DNA of 64,000 nt from NCBI RefSeq assembly GCF_026153205.1, contig NZ_JAPFBW010000008.1, positions 124,001 through 188,000 of the forward strand, written 5' to 3'. The notes beneath the pieces were generated by a model, which ran no database searches, had not been told where the DNA came from, and saw only the letters and a list, made by a program, of their open reading frames with translations. Positions within the stretch are counted from its first letter, which is position 1, and every line of letters starts with the position of its first letter. The position numbers and the translations under genes were made by a program. This stretch comes from Aquabacterium sp. A7-Y (GTDB lineage: Bacteria > Pseudomonadota > Gammaproteobacteria > Burkholderiales > Burkholderiaceae_C). This document shows, one piece after another, positions 51,693-60,973 of this stretch.

Positions 51693-52118
51693 TCAGGTCG
51701 GGGTCAAGCCCCCGTTGACCATCCATGGCGTGCCAAAGCGATCGGTCAGCATGCCGAAGGCCTCGGCCCAGAAGGTCTTCTGCATCGGCATCGTCACCTG
51801 GCCCCCTTCGGCGAGGGCATCGAAGATGCGGCGCGCCTCGTCGACCTCAGGATAGCTCAAGGCCAGCGCGAAGCCTTTCATGCCCTCGTAAGGCCGCCCC
51901 GGCATCGAATCGGAGGCCATCAGTGAGCGCCCCTGCAGCAGCATGTGTGCGTGCATGATGCGGTGCTCGAGGCCGGCCGGCAGCTGGCCGTCGCCGCAAG
52001 GGGGCGCCGAGCCGAAGGTCACCATGGCGTCCAGCGTGCCACCCAGCGTGCGTTCGTAAAAACGCATCGCGTCGGCACAGCTGCCGTCGAACATCAGATA
52101 GGGATCGAGTTGGGCCAT
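51693..52118 (-). CDS. VOC/PhnB-like protein
   Basis: 141 residues. PYLMFDGSCADAMRFYERTLGG at the start and FGTPWMVNGG at the end are typical of the PhnB/3-demethylubiquinone-9 3-methyltransferase-like VOC group. AAGGAG before the ATG at 52118. Divergent from the HxlR gene, which likely regulates it. Substrate unknown. Confidence 0.85.
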   Translation of the reverse strand: MAQLDPYLMFDGSCADAMRFYERTLGGTLDAMVTFGSAPPCGDGQLPAGLEHRIMHAHMLLQGRSLMASDSMPGRPYEGMKGFALALSYPEVDEARRIFDALAEGGQVTMPMQKTFWAEAFGMLTDRFGTPWMVNGGLTPT

Positions 52119-52220
52119 GGGTGTCTCCTTGGGGCAATTGGAAGTTTCAGACGAACACCATCTAGTCCTAAAGTACAACCAAGAAGAACAAGCGTGGAAC
52201 CGACAGGGTAAACTGCGGCC

Positions 52221-52934
52221 ATGGCCCCACGAAGCAGTACCGGACCCCACAGTTCCACGAAACGCAGTTATGCCGACGGCTGCGCTGCTGCCCACGCGCT
52301 GGACCTGGTGGGCGAGCGCTGGGCGCTGCTGGTGGTGCGCGAGCTGGTGCTCGGCCCGAAGCGTTTCACCGATCTGCGCGCCGGCCTGCCCGGCATCAGC
52401 CCCAACGTGCTGACGCAGCGCCTGAACGAGCTGGAACAGGCCGGCGTGCTGCGCCGCCGCAAGCTGCCGCCGCCGGCCGCCGCCTGGGTGTATGAGCTGA
52501 GCGACTGGGGCCAAGGCCTCGGCCCCATCCTGATCGACCTGGGCCGCTGGGGGGCGCGCTCGCCGGCGCTGCCGCAAGGCGCGCCGCTGAGCATCGACGC
52601 GCTGGTGCTCTCCTTTCGCGCGATGTTCGACGCGAAGGCGGCAGCCGGGCTGAAGGCGAGCTACGAGCTGCGGCTGGGCGAGGACCGCTTCCATGTGCTG
52701 GTCGAGGAGGGCAGGATGGCACTGGGCCGCGGCAGCCCGGCCCGCGCCGACGCGGTGTTCGAGGCCGACCCGAACCGCCTCGCGGCGGTGGTTTATGGCG
52801 GCCGCAAGCTCCCCGAGGCGCTGCGCCTCGGGGAAGTCAGGGTGGAGGGCGACAAGGCGGCGGCACGGCGTTTTGCCAGCCTGTTTCCGCTGCCGGCGCC
52901 GGCCGCCCTGCCGGACGCCGGCGCGCGGGCTTGA
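52221..52934 (+). CDS. HxlR-family regulator fused to an SCP2-like domain
   Basis: 237 residues. HxlR winged helix (about 15-110; ALDLVGERWALLVVRELVLGPKRF) followed by an SCP2-like domain (about 130-230; YELRLGEDRFHVLVEEGRM, FEADPNRLAAVVYGGRKL) that could bind a lipidic ligand. Divergent from the VOC gene. Confidence 0.85.
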   Translation: MAPRSSTGPHSSTKRSYADGCAAAHALDLVGERWALLVVRELVLGPKRFTDLRAGLPGISPNVLTQRLNELEQAGVLRRRKLPPPAAAWVYELSDWGQGLGPILIDLGRWGARSPALPQGAPLSIDALVLSFRAMFDAKAAAGLKASYELRLGEDRFHVLVEEGRMALGRGSPARADAVFEADPNRLAAVVYGGRKLPEALRLGEVRVEGDKAAARRFASLFPLPAPAALPDAGARA

Positions 52935-52949
52935 GCCGGCCGCCGGGGC

Positions 52950-54083
52950 TCAGCGCCCGGAGCCGGACCCCGGCCCGGCGGGCGCCTGCGGCATCGGGTG
53001 GCCCCAGCGCAGCTGCTTCAGCCGCATCGCGCCGATGCTGACGGCGAGCGCCGGCGCCGGGCCCTTTTCTTTCGGGGTCTGGCCCAGTCCGTTGGCGTGC
53101 AGCGTCAGGTCCGCCTCCACCGCGGCGCTGCCGCCGGACTGGCCGAACAGCTCGAAGGCGGTCTCGCGGGCCGAGAATTCGGCGATGCGCAGCACCAGCT
53201 GGTGGCTCAGCACCGCGGCCGACAGCTTGACGCGGTTGCGACCGGCGGCCTGACCGTCCAGCCGCAGCTGCTGCGGCCCCAGCCCCAGCACGCCGTCCCC
53301 CAGCTGCAGCTCGCCGCTGAGCCGGGTGCGGTCGAGCGTGTCCTCGACATGGCGGCCGGCGGGCTTGCCGAGCGGCTGTTGTTGGTTGCTGCCGGCCAGC
53401 ACGCCCTCGGCGAAGGCGCGCAGGTCCAGGCTGCCGCGATCGGTGACACGCAGTCCCCGCAGGCCGCCGCGCTGCTCCCAGGCGGCGCCCGGCACATTGG
53501 CGGCGGTGAAGAGGAACAGGTAGTTGCGGCCCATGTTGGGCGCGTCGACATACAGGCCGCCCCGGCTGATGCCCATCGACGAGTTGGGGCCGATGTGCTC
53601 GACGACGACGCGGTTGAAGTCCAAGCGCCCCTGCCGCACCGGCACCTGGACGTCGGCATCGACGATCCACGCCGCGTCGGTGATGAAAGCGCGTAGCGAG
53701 CCTTCGGTCCCGCTCAGCGCCTCCAGGCGCCAGGGCCCCGGCGCAGCCGCCTCGCCCGGCAGCACATCGGCCCGTGCGGTCCTGACGCCCAGCAGCTGCA
53801 CCTCGTCGACGGCCAGCCCGAGCAGTTCCAGGGCCCGGCCCTCGCCGGGAAGCGAGACGGTGGCCGCGACACCGGTGAGCGTGGCCTGCGAGAAGTCCAG
53901 GCACCAGGGCCCGGCCTTCAGTCGCAGGTTGCGCACCGCCAGGCGCTCCAGCCGGAGCTGCAGCCGACCGTCGGCAGCGGGCTCCAGCGACAGCCCGGAG
54001 ACCTCCAGGCCGTTGGGCTGCAGGTTGTCGGCCGCGCCGAGGCGCAGGCCACCCAGGCTGCCGAGGGTGAGGGTGATGTTCAC
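52950..54083 (-). CDS. large hypothetical protein, beta-rich
   Basis: 377 residues, no signal peptide. Start GTG at 54083. Repeated short beta-hairpin signatures (LRLGA...GLEVSGLSLEP, RLQLRLERLAVRNLRLKAGP) recall AsmA/lipid-transfer-like or solenoid proteins; no family assigned. It lies 63 bases downstream of the TetR gene on the same strand, so it may be in its operon. Confidence 0.6.
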   Translation of the reverse strand: MNITLTLGSLGGLRLGAADNLQPNGLEVSGLSLEPAADGRLQLRLERLAVRNLRLKAGPWCLDFSQATLTGVAATVSLPGEGRALELLGLAVDEVQLLGVRTARADVLPGEAAAPGPWRLEALSGTEGSLRAFITDAAWIVDADVQVPVRQGRLDFNRVVVEHIGPNSSMGISRGGLYVDAPNMGRNYLFLFTAANVPGAAWEQRGGLRGLRVTDRGSLDLRAFAEGVLAGSNQQQPLGKPAGRHVEDTLDRTRLSGELQLGDGVLGLGPQQLRLDGQAAGRNRVKLSAAVLSHQLVLRIAEFSARETAFELFGQSGGSAAVEADLTLHANGLGQTPKEKGPAPALAVSIGAMRLKQLRWGHPMPQAPAGPGSGSGR

Positions 54084-54146
54084 CCGGCGTACTGTGCCAC
54101 GATCGCGAGGCCGTCCGCGCTGCGGGGGTCCTGCGGCGGGGCCGAA

Positions 54147-54791
54147 TTACAGCCCCTTCTCCACCATGTCGAGCAGGCGCGCCGTCGTCGCTTCCACCTG
54201 CGCCTCGTCGAGCCGGCCCAGGGGCCCGTCGATGACCAGCAGCGACAACCCGTGCACCGCCGACCAGGCCAGGTACTCGGCGCCGGGTCGCCGCTCGGCC
54301 GGTAGCGCTCCGGCCTCGACCAGCGCGTCGAGCGCGGCGCCAAGCAGCTGGAAGGGATTGAGGCCGCCGGCACCGGCCTTGGCCGGATGCGCGGCGCCCG
54401 GCGTCTCGTCGGACACCGAAAAAGCGGTTCGGAACAGCCCCGGCTCGGCACGCGCGAAACGCAGGTAGGCCGCGCCCACGGCGCGCAGCTGCGCATGCGC
54501 CCGGCTCTTCGCCGAGCCCGCTGCGGGCAGCGCGGCCAGCTCGGCTTCCATCGCGCGCGCCAGCGCCGCGAGCGAGGCCGCGCGCACCGCCTGCAGCAGC
54601 TCGTCGCGGTTCGCGAAGTGTCGGTAGGCGGCGTTCGGCACCACCCCGGCGCGACGCGTGGCCTCGCGCAGCACCACCGCCTCCGGCCCACCCTGGCGGG
54701 CCAGCTCCACGCCGGCCTCGGTCAGCGCGCGCCGCAGGTCGCCATGGCGGTAAGTCGTGCGCTGCGGCACGGCAGGTTTCGCTGCTGTCAT
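54147..54791 (-). CDS. TetR-family transcriptional repressor
   Basis: 214 residues. HTH at about 15-60 (LRRALTEAGVELARQGGPEAVVLREATRRAGV then AAYRHFANRDELL) and a helical ligand-binding domain. GGAGGG before the ATG at 54791. It may regulate itself and the downstream gene; no obvious operator was found by eye. Confidence 0.88.
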   Translation of the reverse strand: MTAAKPAVPQRTTYRHGDLRRALTEAGVELARQGGPEAVVLREATRRAGVVPNAAYRHFANRDELLQAVRAASLAALARAMEAELAALPAAGSAKSRAHAQLRAVGAAYLRFARAEPGLFRTAFSVSDETPGAAHPAKAGAGGLNPFQLLGAALDALVEAGALPAERRPGAEYLAWSAVHGLSLLVIDGPLGRLDEAQVEATTARLLDMVEKGL

Positions 54792-55044
54792 CGGCCCTCC
54801 ATGTGGACAGCGTCCATTATCGGTCGGACGGCGTCGGTGCGACGCACCGGGACCGCAAGGACGCGCGTTTCCGTCATCCGGTTGACGCACACGCCCGGCA
54901 ATCTGCGACACCTCAGCACCCGGATCACAGGACCCCTCATGCGCCCCCTGAAGCACACCCCTCGGGCTGGCCCTGTCCGCCCTCCAGCCGGGCGGCCTTT
55001 TTTACGACAGAAAGAATTTGTTAACCTAGCGGGTCCTGCAACCT

Positions 55045-55058
55045 GTGAACAAATTCAC
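55045..55058. promoter_or_regulatory. palindrome just upstream of a small gene
   Basis: GTGAA-CAAA-TTCAC (55045-55058) is a perfect inverted repeat lying six bases before the ATG at 55065. It is an operator or ribosome-binding-region element candidate. Confidence 0.4.
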
Positions 55059-55064
55059 GCACCC

Positions 55065-55319
55065 ATGCACGCCGACGCGATTGCACTGTCCGCCCTGTTC
55101 GCCGAACAAGCCGTTTTCCGCCGCACCCCCGCCGGCCAGCGCGAGGTCCTGGTGGAGACCCTGCCGCTGGCGCCGCAGGCGCGACGCTTCCTGGCCGTCA
55201 TCAACGGCCACACCCCGCTGCACGTGCTGCTGGCCCTCGGCTTCGGCGGCCAGGACATGCAGCCTCATGTCGAGGCCTTGCTGGAGGCCGGGCTGATCGA
55301 GGTCTGCCCGGCCGACTGA
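55065..55319 (+). CDS. small hypothetical protein
   Basis: 84 residues. LPLAPQARRFLAVINGHTPLHVLLALGFGG, then MQPHVEALLEAGLIEV reads as a winged-helix-like regulator fold seen in short Burkholderiales proteins. No recognisable Shine-Dalgarno; the upstream palindrome overlaps that region. Function unknown. Confidence 0.55.
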   Translation: MHADAIALSALFAEQAVFRRTPAGQREVLVETLPLAPQARRFLAVINGHTPLHVLLALGFGGQDMQPHVEALLEAGLIEVCPAD

Positions 55320-55337
55320 GACCGCCGCCCACGGTCG

Positions 55338-56147
55338 TCATCGCGGGTCCGGCTCGGCCGGACACAACTCACCGCCGCAGACGTTGCCGCCCATGTTGAC
55401 GCCGCCGTTCACATCGGCCGCGCCATTGGAGCGGAAGGAGTTCTGCGCGTAGCCGCCGTCGCCCACGATACGCAGGCCCACCTCGGTATTGGTCGTGATG
55501 ACGTTGCCGATCACCACGCCGCCGTTGGCGGCCGTGATGCCGGTGTGGTTGGTCTGCACCGTGGAGTGCACCAGCGAGGAACGGTTGAGGCCCACGCCGA
55601 TGAGGTTGGAGCTCGCCATGCTGTCCCTCACCGTCCCGCTGGTGACCACAAGGCCGGCACGGTTGTGGCGCGCGCGCACGCCGTCGATCGTGCATCCCTT
55701 GCAGTTGATGCCTTCGCCCCCCATGCCGTGGATCGAGCCGTTGCGCACCGCGAGCCCGCGCACCAGGCCGGTGGTGATGCCCGTGCCGGAGCGGTGCGTA
55801 CAGACGAGCGTGTTGCCTTCGGGCTCGCACAGGTTGGGCCCCGAGATGATGAGCCCGTCGAGGTTCAGCGTGACGTCGTCGGCCAGCACCTCGATCGCAT
55901 CGGTGTCGGGCGGCACGATGAGGTTCTCCACCAGGCGGTAGCTGCCCGGCCAGCAGATCGTCACCGGGAAGCCCGGCGTATCGCGGCAGCCGTTCGGCCC
56001 GCCCGGCAAGCCGCCGGCTGCCGCCAGGCGCTGGTCGATCAACACCACACCTCCACGCGACGTGGAGCTACAGCCCGCAGCCGCGGGGCCGAGCACCAGC
56101 GTGACCACCCAAGGTACGAGCGCAAAGCGGGACATCAACAAGCACAT
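55338..56147 (-). CDS. right-handed beta-helix lipoprotein
   Basis: 269 residues. Signal peptide with lipobox AAAGC; AGGAG before the ATG at 56147. The mature part has repeating NG-x-I / V-x-x-G turns (DVTLNLDGLIISGPNLC, then RGLAVRNGSIHGMGGEGINC) typical of parallel beta-helix polysaccharide-binding or lyase folds. No catalytic Asp pattern of pectate lyase is obvious, so function is open. Confidence 0.8.
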   Translation of the reverse strand: MCLLMSRFALVPWVVTLVLGPAAAGCSSTSRGGVVLIDQRLAAAGGLPGGPNGCRDTPGFPVTICWPGSYRLVENLIVPPDTDAIEVLADDVTLNLDGLIISGPNLCEPEGNTLVCTHRSGTGITTGLVRGLAVRNGSIHGMGGEGINCKGCTIDGVRARHNRAGLVVTSGTVRDSMASSNLIGVGLNRSSLVHSTVQTNHTGITAANGGVVIGNVITTNTEVGLRIVGDGGYAQNSFRSNGAADVNGGVNMGGNVCGGELCPAEPDPR

Positions 56148-56427
56148 GGATCGGTCTCCTGGAACACAGGCAGCCGCAGCAAATGCTGTTCCGAAGGGAA
56201 AGACCCCTGGCCCATCGATTGCTTGCAGCACCGCGCCCGTCGACGTGTGCCCCATCCTCGAACAAGGCCAGGCCGCGTCACGGTTCGAGGCAGCCGCCCG
56301 GCCGCGTCCACCTCGTCGAGCGGTAGTTACGGTTCGACAAATTCGCGGGCCCTACGGGCGGTACTGCCTTTTCCCAGCCCCGTCTTTCGACCCACAAGGT
56401 CGGAGACGGCTTCAGTACCGATACCCG

Positions 56428-57966
56428 ATGGAGACGAGATTGCTGCAGAACCATGCTTACCCGCCCCGGCTGTTGAAGACCTGGGTGGCCGCTTCTGTTT
56501 CGGCCCTTGTACTGACCCTGGCCGGCTGCGGCGGTGGTGACGATGATGACGAGTCGTGTGCCGAACGCGTCAATGACACCCAGGAAGAACTGCTCGAGTG
56601 TGTGACGCTGGACGGGGTGCGCAAGCACCTGGTGGAGTTCCAGAAGATCGCCGACACCCATGGCAACCGCGCCTCCGGCGAACCCGGCTTCGACGCTTCG
56701 ATCGACTATGCCCAGAAGATCTTCACCGACGCCGGCTACACCGTGACGAAGCAGGCCTTCAACTTCGTCTTCTTCGAACCCGCCGCCCCCAGCGTGCTGG
56801 AGCGCGTGGCCCCGACGGCGGGTGTGCTCGCGCATTCGATCATGTCTTATTCTGGGACAGGCAACGTGTCCGCTGCCGTTACAGTGGTGCCCAACCTCGG
56901 CTGCAACGCGACCGACTTCAACGGCTTCCCGGCCGGCAGGATCGCGCTGATCAAGCGCGGCACCTGCCCCTTCGGCGACAAGGCAACGAATGCGGCCAAC
57001 GCGGGCGCGGCCGGCGTGGTGATCTACAACGACAAGGCAGGCGACCTCGCCGGCACCCTGGGCGATACGTTCACGGCCGACATCCCGGTCGTGGCTGTCA
57101 GCCAGGAGATCGGCGACACCCTGGCCGCTACCGCGGGCCTGAGCCTGAAGATCGTCACCCAGACCACGCGTGAAACCCGCACCACCTACAACCTGATCGC
57201 GGAATCCAGCGGCGGCGACCCGGAGAAGGTGGTGATGGTCGGCGCCCACCTGGACTCGGTGCATGACGGCGCCGGCATCAACGACAACGGCACCGGCTCT
57301 GCGGCCATCCTCGAGACCGCAGTGCAGATGGCCAAGGTCACGCCGCGCAACAAGCTGCGGTTTGCGTTGTGGGGGGGCGAAGAGTCCGGCCTGCTGGGCT
57401 CGACGCACTACGTCGAGCAGTTGTCCGAGCCCGATCGCGCGAAGATCTCGCTGTACCTGAACTTCGACATGATCGGCTCGCCGAACGCCGGCTACTTCAT
57501 CTACGACGGTGACGACTCCGACAAGGACCCGACCAACCCGAACGACGAAGGCCCGGGCCCGGCGGGCTCGGACAAGATCGAAGAGCTGTTCGAGGCCTTC
57601 TACACCGCGCGAGGCAAGGCCTTCAAGGGCACCGACTTCGACGGCCGCTCGGACTACGGTCCCTTCATCGCGGCGGACATCCCGGCGGGCGGGCTGTTCA
57701 CCGGTGCCGAGGACAAGAAGACCGAAGCCGAAGTGGCGTTGTGGGGCGGCACCGCCGGCGAGGCCTACGACAAGTGCTACCACGCCGACTGCGACGACAT
57801 CGACAACATCGATACCGCGGCCCTCGACCTGAATGCCGACGCCGTCGCCTACGCCACGCTCAACTACGCGATGAGCGCCGAGACGCTGACCGCCCAGCGC
57901 GTCAAGCCCAGCAGCTACAAGCCGCCGGCTGACATGCGTCCGAAGCACCTGCCGGTGCTGCGTTGA
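56428..57966 (+). CDS. M28-family zinc aminopeptidase lipoprotein with PA domain
   Basis: 512 residues. Lipobox LAGC (Cys34); an Asp-rich segment right after the Cys is compatible with surface or inner-membrane retention. PA domain about 130-230 (RIALIKRGTCPFGDKATNAANAGAAGVV). Zn ligands H274 (VGAHLDSV), D286 (INDNGTG), E319 with catalytic E318 (GGEESG), D347 (NFDMIG) and H452 (CYHADC), the complete M28 set. It removes N-terminal residues from extracellular peptides. A terminator follows at 58029. Confidence 0.93.
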   Translation: METRLLQNHAYPPRLLKTWVAASVSALVLTLAGCGGGDDDDESCAERVNDTQEELLECVTLDGVRKHLVEFQKIADTHGNRASGEPGFDASIDYAQKIFTDAGYTVTKQAFNFVFFEPAAPSVLERVAPTAGVLAHSIMSYSGTGNVSAAVTVVPNLGCNATDFNGFPAGRIALIKRGTCPFGDKATNAANAGAAGVVIYNDKAGDLAGTLGDTFTADIPVVAVSQEIGDTLAATAGLSLKIVTQTTRETRTTYNLIAESSGGDPEKVVMVGAHLDSVHDGAGINDNGTGSAAILETAVQMAKVTPRNKLRFALWGGEESGLLGSTHYVEQLSEPDRAKISLYLNFDMIGSPNAGYFIYDGDDSDKDPTNPNDEGPGPAGSDKIEELFEAFYTARGKAFKGTDFDGRSDYGPFIAADIPAGGLFTGAEDKKTEAEVALWGGTAGEAYDKCYHADCDDIDNIDTAALDLNADAVAYATLNYAMSAETLTAQRVKPSSYKPPADMRPKHLPVLR

Positions 57967-58028
57967 GCGCTTGACGCGCCCGGTGGCCGCCCCGGCCACC
58001 GGGCTGCGGCGCGGGCTCCCGCCCCGAC

Positions 58029-58065
58029 ACCGCGACCGTCCCTTTCGGGCGGCCGCGGTTTTTTG
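58029..58065 (+). terminator. intrinsic terminator after the M28 gene
   Basis: ACCGCGACCGTCCC pairs with GGGCGGCCGCGGT across a TTTC loop with one mismatch, and TTTTTT follows at 58059-58064. It also precedes the SDR gene at 58095. Confidence 0.75.
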
Positions 58066-58094
58066 TATCGTCGGACCGCAAGATAGGAGTTGCC

Positions 58095-58841
58095 ATGATC
58101 ATCAAAGCCGTTCTCACCGGCCAGTCGCGCGGCCTGGGGGCCGCCCTGGCCGGCCGCCTGCTGGAGCGCGGCATCGCCGTGCTGGGCCTTGCCCGCGGAC
58201 GCGATGCGGCGCTGGCCTTGCGCTTTCCGGAAACGCTCCGGCAGGTCGAGCTGGACCTCGCCGATCCCGCCGCCCTCGCGGCCTGGCTGGTGAACAGCGA
58301 CTTGCCGACCTATCTCGCCGATGCGCAGACCGTGCTGCTGATCAACAACGCCGGCACGCTGCAGCCGGTCGGCCCCCTGCCCGCGCAGGACCCGGCGGCG
58401 ATCGCTCGCGCGGTCAGCCTCAACATCGCTGCGCCGCTGATGCTGTCCGCGGCGCTGGCGGCATGGGCGACCGGCCGGCCCGGGCTCGACCTGCGCATCG
58501 TTCACATCTCCAGCGGTGCCGGCCGCAATGCCTATCCCGGCTGGTCTCTCTACGGCGCCACCAAGGCCGCACTGGACCACCATGCGCGCGCCGCCGCGCT
58601 TGACGCGACACCCGGCCTGCGCATCTGCAGCCTCGCCCCCGGTGTGGTCGACACCGACATGCAGGCCGAGATCCGCGCCAGCCGCATCGAGGACTTTCCG
58701 ATGCGCAGCAGGTTCGAGGCCTTGAAGCGCGAGGGCGGACTGTTGTCGCCGTCGGCCTGTGCCGAGCGGCTGCTGACCCACCTGCTGGGCGAGCACTTCG
58801 GCCGCTCACCGGTGGCCGACCTGCGCGAGCTCGCGGACTGA
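58095..58841 (+). CDS. short-chain dehydrogenase/reductase
   Basis: 248 residues. Cofactor motif TGQSRGLG (TGxxxGxG), NNAG, catalytic Ser in HISSGAG, and YGATK for Tyr-Lys. The end of strand 2 has ARG, suggesting NADPH. Sepiapterin/benzil-reductase-like. Substrate unknown. Monocistronic. Confidence 0.9.
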   Translation: MIIKAVLTGQSRGLGAALAGRLLERGIAVLGLARGRDAALALRFPETLRQVELDLADPAALAAWLVNSDLPTYLADAQTVLLINNAGTLQPVGPLPAQDPAAIARAVSLNIAAPLMLSAALAAWATGRPGLDLRIVHISSGAGRNAYPGWSLYGATKAALDHHARAAALDATPGLRICSLAPGVVDTDMQAEIRASRIEDFPMRSRFEALKREGGLLSPSACAERLLTHLLGEHFGRSPVADLRELAD

Positions 58842-59037
58842 GCCGCCGGCCAGGCAGCCGGCAACCTTGCCAGGGCCTTGTGCTTGCCCGGCCGCGGGCT
58901 GCACGCTACCTTGAGGCGGCCTTGCCGTGGACTCCCCCGAGCACCGCGGCCAGGCACCCGCCCGCGCCGTCCTGCCTTGCCCGCGCCGCAGGCCAAGCGG
59001 CGCCGGCAGCCCTGTTGTCTCAAGGAGGAGGACGCCT

Positions 59038-60636
59038 ATGCGCATCCCTATGCAGCGGCTGTGGGCCGCCCTGCTGACCACCGCCGCCGCGAGCGCCACG
59101 TGTGCCGAAGACGCGATGGACCTGAAAGTGCGCAATGGCTGGGCGATCGCTGCCCAGCAGGCGCGCGCGATCGCTTCACGTCCGAGCCGCAGCTTTTATC
59201 CCCGCCATACCACCAGCGACAGCGCGCAAGCCTGGCTCTACGAGGAATCGTGGGAGTGGACCAGCGGCTTTTTCCCGGCCCAGCTGTGGCTGTTGCACCA
59301 GCAGTTCGCGGGGCAGGGCTGGGACCGCGAGGCGGCGGCCTGGCAGGACGCGCTGGAAGCGCAGAGCACCAACACCTCGACCCATGACCTCGGATTCATG
59401 GTCGGCCTGCCTTTCAGCCATGCCTACCGGCTCACCGGCAAGGTGGGCTACCGCGACGTGGCGCTGAAGGCGGCCCTGTCGGCCGGTCAGCGCTACAACC
59501 CCAAGGTGGGCGCCTTCCGGTCCTGGGGCGTGATCGATGACCCGGCCAGCTTCGAAGTGGTGATCGAGCACATGGGCAACCTGGAACTGCCCTTTTGGGC
59601 CGCGCGCCACGGAGGCGACGCGAGCCTGAACGGCTACGCACGGCAGCACGCGCAGAAGACGCGCGAGCACCTGGTGCGCCCCGACGGCAGCACCTTTCAC
59701 CTGGCCGAGTACAACCCCGCGACCGGGGCGCTGAAGACCCGGGGCACCGTGCGCGGCTACAGCGACACCTCGACCTGGACGCGCGGCCAGGCCTGGGCGC
59801 TGCACGGCTTCACGACGGCCTACCGCTACACGCGCGACGACACCCTGCTCGACACCGCGCGCCGCGTTGCCCATCGTTATGTGAGCCGCCTGCCGCCAGA
59901 CATCGTGCCGGCCTGGGACTTCGACGACCCGGCCGGGACCCGCGCGCCCAAGGACAGTTCAAGTGCCGCGATCGCCGCCTCCGGCCTGCTGGAGCTGTCC
60001 TGGCTGGACCCCGAGCCGGCCCGCGCCGGGGTCTGGCGCGCGGCGGGGCTGAAACTGCTGGAGGCCTTGCTGTCGCCGCCCTACCTGGCAACCCGGGCCA
60101 GCGCCGGCTCGCCGTCCAACAGCCAGGCCATCCTGCTGCACAGCACCCTCAACCACCACGGCAACGCCCCCTACTTCAACCACGGCTCGGCCTGGGGCGA
60201 CTACTACCTGGTCGAGGCCTTGCTGCGTTATCGTCGCCTCGCCCCGGCCTGGCCCGCGCTGCGGCCCCTGATCGCGAGCGCGAGCAGCGAGGACGGCGGA
60301 CGCCTGGCGGCTTTTGCGGTCGACGGCCGGCCGTCGTCGCGCTGGAACGCCTCGGGCGGCGGGCAGTGGCTGAGTGTCGAGCTCACCGGCGCGCGCACCG
60401 TGCGCAAGATCGGCCTGGCTTTCTACAAGGGTGACGAGCGGGCGACCCGCTTCGAGATCGCAACCTCGGTGGACGGCGAGACCTGGACCACCCACTTCCG
60501 TGGCGTCTCCAGCGGCCAGACCCTGGAGAAGGAGTACTACGACATCCCGGACACAACGGCCCGGCACGTGCGCATCACCGGCCTGGGCAACACGCAGAAC
60601 CGCTCGATCGACATCACCGAGCTGTCGGTGCATTGA
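59038..60636 (+). CDS. secreted GH88-type glycoside hydrolase with C-terminal discoidin-like domain
   Basis: 532 residues. Signal peptide to about 22, then a six-hairpin barrel (about 28-410) with HDLGF (Asp117). At the equivalent of the second catalytic Asp of unsaturated glucuronyl hydrolase there is Glu177 (VVIEHMGNLEL), so catalysis may be altered or the assignment may be to a neighbouring family. The C-terminal F5/8-type domain (about 420-532; SSRWNASGGGQWLSVELTGARTV) likely binds sugar. AAGGAGGAGG before the ATG. Probably acts on polysaccharide degradation products. Confidence 0.85.
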   Translation: MRIPMQRLWAALLTTAAASATCAEDAMDLKVRNGWAIAAQQARAIASRPSRSFYPRHTTSDSAQAWLYEESWEWTSGFFPAQLWLLHQQFAGQGWDREAAAWQDALEAQSTNTSTHDLGFMVGLPFSHAYRLTGKVGYRDVALKAALSAGQRYNPKVGAFRSWGVIDDPASFEVVIEHMGNLELPFWAARHGGDASLNGYARQHAQKTREHLVRPDGSTFHLAEYNPATGALKTRGTVRGYSDTSTWTRGQAWALHGFTTAYRYTRDDTLLDTARRVAHRYVSRLPPDIVPAWDFDDPAGTRAPKDSSSAAIAASGLLELSWLDPEPARAGVWRAAGLKLLEALLSPPYLATRASAGSPSNSQAILLHSTLNHHGNAPYFNHGSAWGDYYLVEALLRYRRLAPAWPALRPLIASASSEDGGRLAAFAVDGRPSSRWNASGGGQWLSVELTGARTVRKIGLAFYKGDERATRFEIATSVDGETWTTHFRGVSSGQTLEKEYYDIPDTTARHVRITGLGNTQNRSIDITELSVH

Positions 60637-60973
60637 TGGAGTGAAAAAGACCAAGGCCGGGGCGTCGCGGGACGGCCCGGTCTCACCTCACCTCACCTCA
60701 AGGTCCGACGCCTCACGGGCCGACTTGCTCCAGCCCTTCTCGACAGATCGCCACGCGCCCGGCACGGCGGCGCATGCCGAACCGCCTGGCGGGCAAGGCA
60801 GGTCAGGGGCGAAGCGACACTCACTCCTTGACACAGTGCTTGCAGCCCACCTGGTATTTCCCACGGGCCCAGCTCCTTATGGTGGCGGTCTACGAGCTCG
60901 CGCCCAGGGGAGGTCGCGGTGTACCCCTGAGGCCCGTCCCGCCTGCCCCACCCTTCGTTTCCAAGGAGCCACC
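60637..60973. other. intergenic region with a pentanucleotide tract
   Basis: 337 bases between the GH88-type gene and the next gene. Apart from the CTCAC repeat listed separately, I see no gene. Shine-Dalgarno AAGGAG for the next gene is at its right end. Confidence 0.4.
60682..60700. repeat. CTCAC tandem repeat, 3.8 copies
   Basis: Three full CTCAC units and a CTCA remnant in tandem, 274 bases upstream of the next ATG. A short simple-sequence tract that could vary in copy number. Confidence 0.8.

Noticed and set aside
56278-57999. 573-residue minus-strand frame opposite the M28 gene
   Set aside because: Antisense shadow; M28 ligands are complete on the plus strand.
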